DNA from: JAGNLA01 sp964472265
GTDB taxonomy: Bacteria; Caldisericota; Caldisericia; JAAYUI01
Length of the DNA: 64,000 nucleotides
Assembly (NCBI GenBank): GCA_964472265.1
Contig: CAYYJO010000001.1
Span: 1-64,000, forward strand
Direction: 5' to 3'
Shown here piece after piece: positions 15,423-23,775 of the stretch. The position numbers were made by a program, and so were the translations under genes. The notes below the pieces were generated by a model. The model worked only from the letters and a program-made list of their open reading frames with translations, was not told where the DNA came from and searched no databases. Every line of letters begins with the position of its first letter. Within the stretch, counting starts at the first letter, position 1.

Positions 15423-16238
15423 TTAAACAGATCCTAAGTTTGGTGCAAAAAACATTAAGGCTACAACAATCGAATTGTTGAGGATGTGAAGGGTTATTGG
15501 CGCAGCAAGAGTCTTCTCACGCTCATACATCCACGCCATATAAACGCCGATGGAAAGGGCAAAAAGAAGCCTTGTCAGAGTTTCGTAGTGTAAAATACCG
15601 AAAATTGCTGAAGAGATTATTATGCCAACCCACGGTTTGTAATATCTCCTGAACCAGCCGTAAATTGCTCCTCTGAAAAGTATTTCTTCGCAGATTGGCC
15701 CAATTATTCCAATTGAGATCAGGAACACGAAAAAAAGCCAGATGGAGTTATTTTTTGGAATCAGCAAATCGAGGTTGTTTGGTGCAAACTGAGGAAGCTT
15801 GAAATTCATCACCTTTTGAAGGTATTCAACCAGCATTTCGATTCCGTTTACGACGACAACAACAGCGATTGATTCAACAACCCACTGCCATTTGATTTTA
15901 AGTTTTGACAGTCCGAACGATTCCCACGAAAAACGTTTGAGGGAGAAGCCAAGGAAAAATACCGGCAAAATCATGCTGACTTCGATGATTGCCATGAAAG
16001 CGATAAAACCAGCCTGGATGCCCGGCGTAGATGTCATCTTGGTTGAATACAGGAAGGACAATGGATTTGATGAACCGTTCATGAAGGTTAATGCCAACGG
16101 CACCAGCACAATTAGCATTATTATCATCCCAATTGTCAGTGCAGAGCCAAGACCGAGAACGGGATAAGCCACCAGCTCCAGCCAGTCGGCAAACTTTGGC
16201 TTTGGCTGTATCGGATTGGTTTCAATTTCGTTTTCCAT
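15423..16238 (-). CDS. CPBP-family intramembrane glutamic protease
   Basis: The 271-residue protein has about seven predicted membrane helices. It carries the CPBP (CaaX protease and bacteriocin-processing, Abi) motifs: EExxxR at 184-189 (GPICEEILFRG), the second-motif histidine H217 (GILHYE), and HxxxN-type residues in THILNN-like LHILNN (H251, N255). Bacterial members are implicated in processing or immunity for secreted peptides, and no substrate gene is visible nearby. It is divergent from the Rieske gene. GAGGAGG precedes the ATG. Its stop lies close to the -35 box of the downstream SDR promoter. Confidence 0.9.
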   Translation of the reverse strand: MENEIETNPIQPKPKFADWLELVAYPVLGLGSALTIGMIIMLIVLVPLALTFMNGSSNPLSFLYSTKMTSTPGIQAGFIAFMAIIEVSMILPVFFLGFSLKRFSWESFGLSKLKIKWQWVVESIAVVVVVNGIEMLVEYLQKVMNFKLPQFAPNNLDLLIPKNNSIWLFFVFLISIGIIGPICEEILFRGAIYGWFRRYYKPWVGIIISSAIFGILHYETLTRLLFALSIGVYMAWMYEREKTLAAPITLHILNNSIVVALMFFAPNLGSV

Positions 16239-16253
16239 GAATCCTCCTCAAAT

Positions 16254-16282
16254 TTGACATGATTATAGCTCTTTTTTATATT
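16254..16282 (+). promoter_or_regulatory. Promoter of the Rieske gene (overlaps divergent CPBP promoter)
   Basis: TTGACA (16254-16259) and TATATT (16277-16282) are 17 bp apart. A TATAAT read on the other strand (16262-16267) lies in the spacer and probably serves the CPBP gene. Confidence 0.7.
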
Positions 16283-16312
16283 TTAAAAGAACAAGTGTTA
16301 TCAGGAGGAGTA

Positions 16313-17293
16313 ATGATTCGCAACCAGTGGTATACAGTGCTGGATTCAAGACAGGTCAGAAATAATCCAGTTGGTTTTGTAAGAATGGGCGAGAGACTGG
16401 TGTTCTGGAGAAATGATTCCGGAAAGGTCATCTGCATGAAGGACAAATGCGCACACAGAGGGGCGTCGCTTGCCATAGGCAGAAAAATTCATAACCACGT
16501 CGAATGTCCGTTTCATGGTCTCGAGTACGACTCAACGGGCAAATGCACATGTATTCCGGCAAATGGCATGAACGCAGAAGTTCCGTCAAATTTCAAAGTA
16601 AGCACATACCCAACACATGAAGAGCATGGATTCATCTTTATATGGTGGGGTGACAATCCACCTGCAGATTTGCAGCCGCCGCAGTTTTTTGATGATTTGG
16701 GCAAGCTCCCGTACGCTGTTGCTTTTGATCCATGGAAAGCACATTACTCGAGAATAATCGAAAACCAGCTGGATGCTGTCCATGTTCCCTTTGTTCACTA
16801 CAATACAATTGGCAGAGGATGCAAAACGCTTGTCGACGGACCTAGAGTAAAGTGGATTAATGACGATAAATTCTACCTTTATGTAAGTAATCGAGTTGAC
16901 AATGGTTCAAGACCGCTAAAACCTGAGGAGATGAAGGGGGACGATTTTTTCAAGCTTGAATTCATTTTCCCAAATCTGTGGCAGAATTACATTGCTGAGA
17001 AAATGAGAATAGTGATTGCTTTTGTTCCTGTCGATGACGAAAACAGTATCCTTACAATGCATATTCACCAGGGATTCGTTAACATTCCGGTGCTCAGGCA
17101 GATAACAGACTCGATAAACAAATCCTTCAGCCTGAAGGTTGCCCATCAGGATAGAAAAGTGGTTGAAACCCAATTGCCAAAACCTTCAGGAATGAAGATA
17201 GGTGAAAATCTGTTCCAGGGAGACAATCCAATCATTGCCTACAGAAAACGAAGGAATGAGCTTATGGAGGAGTCAGGAGGCTCAGGCGTTTAA
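16313..17293 (+). CDS. Rieske [2Fe-2S] ring-hydroxylating-type oxygenase subunit
   Basis: The 326-residue protein has an N-terminal Rieske domain with CxH (C46, H48) and CxxH (C65, H68), in CAHRGASL and ECPFHGLEYD. A catalytic domain follows with the mononuclear iron motif ENQLDAVHVPFVHY (N151, D154, H157, H162). This fits aromatic/pheophorbide/vanillate-type monooxygenase alpha subunits. The start at 16313 follows AGGAGGAG; an upstream in-frame ATG overlaps the promoter. No ferredoxin or reductase gene is adjacent, so the electron donor must be elsewhere. An oxygen-using enzyme is notable beside fermentative genes such as ackA. Substrate unknown. Confidence 0.9.
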   Translation: MIRNQWYTVLDSRQVRNNPVGFVRMGERLVFWRNDSGKVICMKDKCAHRGASLAIGRKIHNHVECPFHGLEYDSTGKCTCIPANGMNAEVPSNFKVSTYPTHEEHGFIFIWWGDNPPADLQPPQFFDDLGKLPYAVAFDPWKAHYSRIIENQLDAVHVPFVHYNTIGRGCKTLVDGPRVKWINDDKFYLYVSNRVDNGSRPLKPEEMKGDDFFKLEFIFPNLWQNYIAEKMRIVIAFVPVDDENSILTMHIHQGFVNIPVLRQITDSINKSFSLKVAHQDRKVVETQLPKPSGMKIGENLFQGDNPIIAYRKRRNELMEESGGSGV

Positions 17294-17302
17294 CCTTTTG
17301 CC

Positions 17303-17331
17303 TTGACTATAAAATGCCCGTTTAATATAAT
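17303..17331 (+). promoter_or_regulatory. Promoter of tRNA-Asp
   Basis: TTGACT (17303-17308) and TATAAT (17326-17331) have a 17-bp spacer, directly upstream of the tRNA gene. Confidence 0.8.
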
Positions 17332-17346
17332 CTGTCTCACTTGTGC

Positions 17347-17422
17347 GGGGTCGTGGTGTAGCGGTCAACACGCTGGCCTGTCACGCCGGAGACCGGGGGT
17401 TCGAATCCCCTCGATCCCGCCA
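17347..17422 (+). tRNA. tRNA-Asp (anticodon GTC)
   Basis: Acceptor GGGGTCG pairs with CGATCCC (one G-T pair). The D stem is GTGT/ACAC, the anticodon arm CTGGC-CTGTCAC-GCCGG (anticodon GTC), and the T arm ends TTCGAAT. CCA is encoded. Confidence 0.95.
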
Positions 17423-17444
17423 ATTCAATCCCTTCGAATTCCCC

Positions 17445-17472
17445 TTGTTTTAAGCAATCCTCAATGTATTAT
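17445..17472 (+). promoter_or_regulatory. Promoter of the subtilase cluster
   Basis: TTGTTT (17445-17450) and TATTAT (17467-17472) are 16 bp apart, with AGGAGGA and the ATG at 17497 just downstream. Confidence 0.55.
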
Positions 17473-17496
17473 TTATTTTAAATGCCAGGAGGATTG

Positions 17497-20400
17497 ATGA
17501 GGACAGTATCGATCATCGTCATCGCATTCCTTGTTGCAATTGCTCCTTTTTCTGTTGCAGCTGGAAAAAGTGAATCTGACACCAAGCCTGTGAACGTGCT
17601 TGTGACAATAGCAGGCGATCCTGCCTGCGCCTTTCTCCCCGAGAATTATGTCTTGCTGAAGACTCCAAAGCTGGACAAAGTTTTTTTCGCCACAGCCGAA
17701 GACACTGAAAAATCAGTAGAACAGTTCATAAGCGTGAGTTGCGAAAACCTTATCGAAAGGCTTGACCAGACTTATGGCTTGCTGATGAAGGGTTTTGCAT
17801 GTTCTATCAGGGAATCAAACATTCCAAGGCTTCGAAGAACGCCTGGTGTTGTGAAGGTCGAGATGATGCCCGAATACAAGCTTTTTGACATCGACACACA
17901 CGCTGACTCACCGGCAGTAACAAAAGCCAAGGACGCATGGAACCTAAAAGATCCTCAGGGCAGGCCAGTTACAGGAACAGGCCAGATAATTGGAATCATT
18001 GACACTGGCCTGGACTGGCGCCATCCCGCTCTTGGGGGAAAGTTTGGGACTAATGCAAAGGTTATAAACGGCGTTGATTACTCAACCGGCAAAGGCATCG
18101 AAGTTGACCCCCAAACTCATGGAACCCAGGTTGCAGGTGCTGCGGCAGGCAATGGCAAATACAAAGGCTCTGCGCCTGATGCCAAGCTTATAGGCTACAA
18201 AATTTATCCTGAAGTCGAAGGTGGCGGTGGAACGGATGTCGGAGCAAATATCCTGAAAGCCGTTGAGCAGTCTGTTTCAATGAAATGCACGGTCATCAAC
18301 CTTTCACTTGGAGCTGCCGGTGGAGGTTCTGGCGAAGAAGTTGGTAATGAACCCTTCAGAAATGCCTCAAAAGCTGGAGTGATGATCTGCGCTGCAGCCG
18401 GTAACAACGGCGCAAGGTCAGACACAAAAGGTTTTCAGGTGGCAAGTCCGAGCACAATTCCGCCAGTTTTGAGCTGTGCAGCAACCGATGACACAAGGCA
18501 TCTGACAATTACAATTTCGGCTCCCGAATCGGAGAAAGATTCAAAGATCACAGGCACGCCTTTCGACAATCCAGAGCTTTGGCCGGCAGGAGAATACAGC
18601 GTTGTTGATTGCGGCTACGGTGCGCCAGAGGATTTTACAGACAAGGATTTAACGGGGAAAATTGCGCTCATAAAGCGAGGGCCGATTGGCCCCAATGCGA
18701 TAAGATTCAAGGATAAAGCTTTGAGGGCTAAAGAAGCAGGCGCTGTCGGATGCGTTATTTATAACTACAGCCTGACCTCATATAGCGGAACGATGTACGC
18801 TCCCGATGATAAAGACAGACCTCCGCTGATACCATCAATAGGCACTACTTATACTCAGGGTTTCAAGCTTAAAAATCTCATTGACAAAGGCTTAACGGTT
18901 TCTGTTGGTATGAGCGATGCTTTTGGGATGATGACTGATTTCTCTTCAATGGGGCCATCGAGTGACTACAAGTTCAAACCTGAAGTTGCAGCTCCTGGAC
19001 TCGGCGTCATGTGCCCGGTCTACATGGGTTTGACGCCCGATTTGAACAACCCCCCGTATAACGCATTTTCAGGGACATCCTGTGCAACGCCGGTTATTTC
19101 AGGCGTGGCGGCGCTGGTTAGGCAAAAGAATCCTAATGACCCCCCTCAACTTATCAAATGCAGACTTATGTCAACCGCAAACCTGCTCTTCAACCAAAGC
19201 GCAAATGAATATATCCCCTTAAGTCTTCAGGGTTCGGGCAGGGTTGATGCCGTGAAAGCCATGACCACTAACTATTACTTTAACCCACCTTCACTGTCCC
19301 TGAAATCATTGTCTAACGTCATGAATTCAAGTATCAAGCTGTTCAATCTAACCAAAGACAAGAAGCAGGCGAAACTCTCTTACTGGTCGCTTGGCAGAAA
19401 CTCAACATGCAAGCTGCCAGAAACCATTGATCTCCTGCCAAATGGAGAAACCGACTTTGACATCACGGTGACCTGCGACCCAGACTCAACCGGTGTTCTG
19501 GAAGGACTGGTCTTTGCTGATATTGGCGATGTAACAATCCATATCCCGATGATAATGGTCAATGGCTCCGGTGGAGTTACCAGAAGAATGTCCGACTTAA
19601 GGATCAGCACTGAAAAAATGGACTTCGATGATCCAAAGATTCCTTCAATCACATTCAGGATCAACTTTGGGCAGTTTGAGGCCAATACCCCTGGCCGTGA
19701 TGTGACCAGCAATTTCGCAGCCGGAAGGCTCGATGTTTACAACAGTGATGGTTATATCGGCTCCATTCTGATGGATGATGCAATGCAGGTTGGCTATTAC
19801 AACATTCACTGGGATGGCACAGATTATCTTAAAAGGTTGTTCATTCCCAGTGGAGATTATGTGATAAAAGCTGTCGGGTTGGACTCTCTTGTTGATGGCG
19901 GTACGATGATGATCCGGAACCAATCCGATCCCCCCTCGGTTCCCCTCAAGGTTATGAACTCGCCTCTTTTGCAGATGCCGTCAATAAAAATGAACCCTGT
20001 CCCAAAGATACCAAATCTTGGTGAACCGTTCGAGCTGAGATTCTACACTTCACAATTTTCCAATGTCACATCAATCTCTCTGACTTTCAAATGGGATCCT
20101 GTCTTTTTCAATATCAACAACGTATTCAAGGATACTGCTTTTGGAGTACAGCGTGATGGCGTGAGGATTAAACCCAATATAAACAACAACAAGGGCATTG
20201 CATCCGTTGATATTGACATGGACAGGGATTTATCCGATTCAACATCCGACTTTCTCTGCTCATTCCAATGCATTCCGTTGCAGGACGGAAGGTGCAACTT
20301 CTCGCTGACAAACCTTGTTGTACAGACGATAGATGGCGGAATTTCGCCCAAAGAGTATTCCGATTTTCTGATAGTAGCAAACACATACAGCCGGTTTGAC

Positions 20401-23400
20401 CTAAACAATGATACCGTTGTAAATGAACTGGATGCAGACCTTCTGAAAAAATTCCTGGGATTCACAATTTTAGACCCTCAGTACAAGGAATATCTTGACT
20501 TCAATGCCGATGGCAGAATCGATTACACCGACATGTTGATGATGGCAAAAATGTTCGGGTTCCAGAAATCTCCCCCCCTAGCCTTGAGAAATTTGTTTTG
20601 TTATAATGTCTTCATTATGAGCGACAAAGGAGTTACTATGTTTAGAAAACTTGTGTTTATGACAATTGTGATAATGATGGTTGTTCCTTGTTTTGCATCA
20701 GCCACCCGCACAAATCCGTCTGATTTTGATGGAGTCATAGTGGTTTTCAGACATGGTGGCGAGCTCGCAAACACGGACAAGCAAACGATTGAATCAGTTT
20801 CGAGAGACAACCTGGCGTTTCTCGGATTTGCAAAGGGAACACTGAAGGACATCTGCCCAGAAATAGTTTTTAAACAAGAGATTGATGCCATAATGTGCGC
20901 TGTATCAGCCAATGTTCCAAAGGATGCAGTAGCAAAAATTGCCAAACTCCCGTTTGTAAAATCTGTTAACGGCATCTCCAGTCTTGAACCGGCAGGAGCT
21001 ACAGAGAACGCCGATCTTATCAACGCCTCTTCGTTGTATAACTTTCAAGACGAAAAAGGACAAACCGTTACCGGCACAGGGATTGTTGTTGGCGTCATAG
21101 ACAGTGGCGTAGACTACAGGCATCCCGACCTTGGCGCTGGCAAATATGGAGAACTCGGTAAGGTTATAGGCGGCACAAACTTTCTTAGCAAAGCCGACCC
21201 TCCCATTGATGATGACAACATCGGACATGGAACCGCAATCGCCGGTCTCATTTCGTGCGATCTCAAGACAAAATATCCGGGCATTGCGCCAAATTCACGT
21301 ATCCGCTCATACAAGGTTTACAATAACATAAAGCAGAAAGTTGCTGAAGACCTCGTTGTCTCTGCACTCAACCAGGCGGTGAAGGACGGATGCCAGGTTG
21401 TAAACATTTCACTCTCTTCACCAGGAACAGGCGATAGGTCAGCGTTGTCTCAGGCTGCCGAATCAGCGACAAACTCTGGTGTCGTGGTTGTTGGCGCTGC
21501 CGGAGATTTTGGATGTCAGAACACCTCCACAACAGGCGCACCGGTTGGCGGTTCAGGTGTTGGCCAGAAGTCAATCTGTGTTGGGTCTTCAGACATGAGG
21601 CAAGGCTTTACGTTCACAGTTGCTGGCAAAAACACCGTGATTTATGGAATGGCCCCGACTCCTTACAGCGATTTTGGCGACCAGAACTTTGAAATTGTTG
21701 ATGGCGGCTACGGCACTCTTGATGAAGTCGCTTCGCTCACACTCAGGGGAAAATACATCCTGCTGAAGAGAGGCCCGGAAACAGGCGAATCTATCAGCTA
21801 CGTTCAGAAAGTTCTCAATGCAAAACGCAGAGGAGCTGCAGGAGTGCTAATCTGGAACAACCTGCCTGGCGAGCTGTACAAGATGGATCTTGGCTTCAAC
21901 AGGGAAACCGGAGAATCACTCACCGATAAGGATCTTGCCCCGTCAGCTTTCATAAGCTATTCAGATGGCCTATATCTTTCTGGACTCATCAAGGCTTCAG
22001 CCACACAGATAAAGCCTGCTAAAACAATAATCTCTGGCATCGCAAGATTTTCGGCCATGGGTCCAACAGACAATCTTAATTTCAAGCCAGATTTTTGCGC
22101 TCCAGGACTTGGTTTGAGCACAACAATGTCTATGAACCCGACTTCCTTGAATGTGCCCAAGTATACAAACACATTCTCCGGTACATCGGCCAGCGCAGCC
22201 CTTGTTTCTGGTGCAGCTGCCCTAATCAAACAGTACAAGTCGACATGGACAGCTGATGACATCAGACTGGCTCTCATGAACACCTCAACGGTGATCATGA
22301 ATCAGAATTCGAAGCAGCCATCAAGTTTCTTGATTCAGGGAGCAGGACAGATCAATGTTGCTGCAGCCGTAAACACGCCAGCGGTCATTTCGCCGGGTGG
22401 AATAATCTTCACAGCCAACACAAAGGAAGTTATCCTCAACATAAAAGGCATGGACACTGCAGACCTTCAGATTTCAACGAAGGTTTTTGATGGACTTGAC
22501 GACAAAATAAAGCTTTCAACCTTGGCAACCTCAAAATCAGTTTCAAAGGGCAAGGAGTCGACCCTCATAGTCGACGCAGAGTTTGACCCAGACACACTCG
22601 ACATCAACGCCCAGGGAATCATCTACCTTGAATCAGCAACGGCAAAACTTCACGTGCCAGTCGTTTTCTGGAAAGAATATGCCGGATCAAGCCAAAGACC
22701 GATCAAAACCGCCTCTTACAACTCAAATCTCTATGACTACACAAAACCTGACAACAAGATCACATTCCAGTTTACGATCGTCAATGGCGACAAATTTGAG
22801 CACAAGCCAATGAAATACACAGTCGGGAAAGCATCAGCAGACGACGAGACCGCAAAATACAACAATCTTACGAACCTAAACATTGACCTTGTAGATGGTA
22901 ACGGTGATACATGGGTAACAATAAAGAGGTTTGAAAACCTTGAGATCGGCTATTACAAGTTCGACTGGGAAGGTCTTGACTCTGAGATGCTTTCAAAGGT
23001 TCCGAACGGCACTTACCAGATAAAGCTTGTCCAGTTTGAGACAGTCGGCGTAAAGGGGTCAACAAACAAAACAGTCTCAGAATCCCCGCTGTTGCTCAAA
23101 GGATCAATAAAAATCATGGGTTCCGACATTACACAGCCACCGCAACTGTTTATGATGTGCAAACCGTTCACTCCTTCCGAAAACCAGCTGTTTGTTGTCG
23201 ACGTCTACATCACAAATGCAAAAGATGTTGGCCTTCTCAGTGGAGAAATCGTTTATCCAGCTGACGAGGTTACGGTTCTTGAAGCAAAGGCCAAGGATTT
23301 CATTGGAAACGATGGATCGGCTTTCGAATCTGACATCTACATTGAACCGATGCTTGACGATAAAGGAAAATCCATCGGCAAAATCGTTTACAAACAGAAG

Positions 23401-23760
23401 AGATCGAGCGAAACAGGAGCAAGTGGTTGGGGTCTGATTGCTTCTTTCATCGCCAAATGTGACAAATCCGGCAACCCGGAAATAACATTCAGAAACCAGA
23501 CTTTGTACGACTCAAAAGGAAACTGGATCATGCACATGGCCAGCCCTCTGGTTCTCGAAATCACAACTGAAGAACCTCTTGTTGGAGACCTGAATTTTGA
23601 TGGGATCGTGGATATGGCTGATATTTTTGTGTTCTCCCAGTCATTTGGCCTCACAAGGGCTGACAAAAATTTCAACATTCTGGCAGATTTCAACAATGAT
23701 GGCATTGTAGATGGAAAAGATTATGATATATTAAGAAAGAATCTTGGAAAGCGGAACTAG
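17497..23760 (+). CDS. Subtilase A, read through in the given sequence into subtilase B
   Basis: The open frame covers two complete S8 proteases. Subtilase A (residues 1-1027 if it ends at the C tract) has a signal peptide, an I9-like propeptide, and the triad D169 (IIGIIDTGLDWRHP), H208 (THGTQVAG) and S528 (FSGTSCATP), with a PA insert between. It then has an Ig-like and FlgD-like region, a cohesin-like domain (about 830-965), and a dockerin pair (DLNNDTVVNELD, DFNADGRIDYTD). At 20572-20578 a run of seven C keeps the frame open; with six C the frame ends KSPP-stop. Past it come a -10 box, AAAGGAG, an ATG and a second signal peptide. Two separate genes are therefore more likely. The start at 17497 follows AGGAGGA, and an ATG at 17482 lies upstream of that site. 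Confidence 0.7.
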   Translation: MRTVSIIVIAFLVAIAPFSVAAGKSESDTKPVNVLVTIAGDPACAFLPENYVLLKTPKLDKVFFATAEDTEKSVEQFISVSCENLIERLDQTYGLLMKGFACSIRESNIPRLRRTPGVVKVEMMPEYKLFDIDTHADSPAVTKAKDAWNLKDPQGRPVTGTGQIIGIIDTGLDWRHPALGGKFGTNAKVINGVDYSTGKGIEVDPQTHGTQVAGAAAGNGKYKGSAPDAKLIGYKIYPEVEGGGGTDVGANILKAVEQSVSMKCTVINLSLGAAGGGSGEEVGNEPFRNASKAGVMICAAAGNNGARSDTKGFQVASPSTIPPVLSCAATDDTRHLTITISAPESEKDSKITGTPFDNPELWPAGEYSVVDCGYGAPEDFTDKDLTGKIALIKRGPIGPNAIRFKDKALRAKEAGAVGCVIYNYSLTSYSGTMYAPDDKDRPPLIPSIGTTYTQGFKLKNLIDKGLTVSVGMSDAFGMMTDFSSMGPSSDYKFKPEVAAPGLGVMCPVYMGLTPDLNNPPYNAFSGTSCATPVISGVAALVRQKNPNDPPQLIKCRLMSTANLLFNQSANEYIPLSLQGSGRVDAVKAMTTNYYFNPPSLSLKSLSNVMNSSIKLFNLTKDKKQAKLSYWSLGRNSTCKLPETIDLLPNGETDFDITVTCDPDSTGVLEGLVFADIGDVTIHIPMIMVNGSGGVTRRMSDLRISTEKMDFDDPKIPSITFRINFGQFEANTPGRDVTSNFAAGRLDVYNSDGYIGSILMDDAMQVGYYNIHWDGTDYLKRLFIPSGDYVIKAVGLDSLVDGGTMMIRNQSDPPSVPLKVMNSPLLQMPSIKMNPVPKIPNLGEPFELRFYTSQFSNVTSISLTFKWDPVFFNINNVFKDTAFGVQRDGVRIKPNINNNKGIASVDIDMDRDLSDSTSDFLCSFQCIPLQDGRCNFSLTNLVVQTIDGGISPKEYSDFLIVANTYSRFDLNNDTVVNELDADLLKKFLGFTILDPQYKEYLDFNADGRIDYTDMLMMAKMFGFQKSPPLALRNLFCYNVFIMSDKGVTMFRKLVFMTIVIMMVVPCFASATRTNPSDFDGVIVVFRHGGELANTDKQTIESVSRDNLAFLGFAKGTLKDICPEIVFKQEIDAIMCAVSANVPKDAVAKIAKLPFVKSVNGISSLEPAGATENADLINASSLYNFQDEKGQTVTGTGIVVGVIDSGVDYRHPDLGAGKYGELGKVIGGTNFLSKADPPIDDDNIGHGTAIAGLISCDLKTKYPGIAPNSRIRSYKVYNNIKQKVAEDLVVSALNQAVKDGCQVVNISLSSPGTGDRSALSQAAESATNSGVVVVGAAGDFGCQNTSTTGAPVGGSGVGQKSICVGSSDMRQGFTFTVAGKNTVIYGMAPTPYSDFGDQNFEIVDGGYGTLDEVASLTLRGKYILLKRGPETGESISYVQKVLNAKRRGAAGVLIWNNLPGELYKMDLGFNRETGESLTDKDLAPSAFISYSDGLYLSGLIKASATQIKPAKTIISGIARFSAMGPTDNLNFKPDFCAPGLGLSTTMSMNPTSLNVPKYTNTFSGTSASAALVSGAAALIKQYKSTWTADDIRLALMNTSTVIMNQNSKQPSSFLIQGAGQINVAAAVNTPAVISPGGIIFTANTKEVILNIKGMDTADLQISTKVFDGLDDKIKLSTLATSKSVSKGKESTLIVDAEFDPDTLDINAQGIIYLESATAKLHVPVVFWKEYAGSSQRPIKTASYNSNLYDYTKPDNKITFQFTIVNGDKFEHKPMKYTVGKASADDETAKYNNLTNLNIDLVDGNGDTWVTIKRFENLEIGYYKFDWEGLDSEMLSKVPNGTYQIKLVQFETVGVKGSTNKTVSESPLLLKGSIKIMGSDITQPPQLFMMCKPFTPSENQLFVVDVYITNAKDVGLLSGEIVYPADEVTVLEAKAKDFIGNDGSAFESDIYIEPMLDDKGKSIGKIVYKQKRSSETGASGWGLIASFIAKCDKSGNPEITFRNQTLYDSKGNWIMHMASPLVLEITTEEPLVGDLNFDGIVDMADIFVFSQSFGLTRADKNFNILADFNNDGIVDGKDYDILRKNLGKRN
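20602..20640 (+). promoter_or_regulatory. Internal -10 box and ribosome site for subtilase B
   Basis: TATAAT (20602-20607), without a good -35, is followed by AAAGGAG (20626-20632) 5 bases before the ATG at 20638. Such signals would be out of place inside a single coding region. Confidence 0.6.
20638..23760 (+). CDS. Subtilase B with cohesin-like and dockerin domains
   Basis: If the C7 tract at 20572 is one base too long, this is an independent 1040-residue gene. It starts with its own ribosome site and signal peptide (MFRKLVFMTIVIMMVVPCFA). The triad is D155 (VVGVIDSGVDYRHP), H197 (IGHGTAIAG) and S517 (FSGTSASAA), with a PA-type insert (GKYILLKRGPETG). The C-terminal part has a FlgD-like strand region, a cohesin-like domain (about 830-970), and a dockerin with two calcium loops (DLNFDGIVDMAD, DFNNDGIVDGKD). 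Its architecture mirrors subtilase A, suggesting tandem duplication. The NHL gene follows after 15 bp and is likely co-transcribed. Confidence 0.75.
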   Translation: MFRKLVFMTIVIMMVVPCFASATRTNPSDFDGVIVVFRHGGELANTDKQTIESVSRDNLAFLGFAKGTLKDICPEIVFKQEIDAIMCAVSANVPKDAVAKIAKLPFVKSVNGISSLEPAGATENADLINASSLYNFQDEKGQTVTGTGIVVGVIDSGVDYRHPDLGAGKYGELGKVIGGTNFLSKADPPIDDDNIGHGTAIAGLISCDLKTKYPGIAPNSRIRSYKVYNNIKQKVAEDLVVSALNQAVKDGCQVVNISLSSPGTGDRSALSQAAESATNSGVVVVGAAGDFGCQNTSTTGAPVGGSGVGQKSICVGSSDMRQGFTFTVAGKNTVIYGMAPTPYSDFGDQNFEIVDGGYGTLDEVASLTLRGKYILLKRGPETGESISYVQKVLNAKRRGAAGVLIWNNLPGELYKMDLGFNRETGESLTDKDLAPSAFISYSDGLYLSGLIKASATQIKPAKTIISGIARFSAMGPTDNLNFKPDFCAPGLGLSTTMSMNPTSLNVPKYTNTFSGTSASAALVSGAAALIKQYKSTWTADDIRLALMNTSTVIMNQNSKQPSSFLIQGAGQINVAAAVNTPAVISPGGIIFTANTKEVILNIKGMDTADLQISTKVFDGLDDKIKLSTLATSKSVSKGKESTLIVDAEFDPDTLDINAQGIIYLESATAKLHVPVVFWKEYAGSSQRPIKTASYNSNLYDYTKPDNKITFQFTIVNGDKFEHKPMKYTVGKASADDETAKYNNLTNLNIDLVDGNGDTWVTIKRFENLEIGYYKFDWEGLDSEMLSKVPNGTYQIKLVQFETVGVKGSTNKTVSESPLLLKGSIKIMGSDITQPPQLFMMCKPFTPSENQLFVVDVYITNAKDVGLLSGEIVYPADEVTVLEAKAKDFIGNDGSAFESDIYIEPMLDDKGKSIGKIVYKQKRSSETGASGWGLIASFIAKCDKSGNPEITFRNQTLYDSKGNWIMHMASPLVLEITTEEPLVGDLNFDGIVDMADIFVFSQSFGLTRADKNFNILADFNNDGIVDGKDYDILRKNLGKRN

Positions 23761-23775
23761 AAAGAGGTTTTACTG

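Noticed and set aside
17482..17496. Upstream ATG at 17482 for subtilase A
   Set aside because: The AGGAGGA at 17487-17493 lies inside that extension and serves the ATG at 17497, which directly begins the signal peptide.
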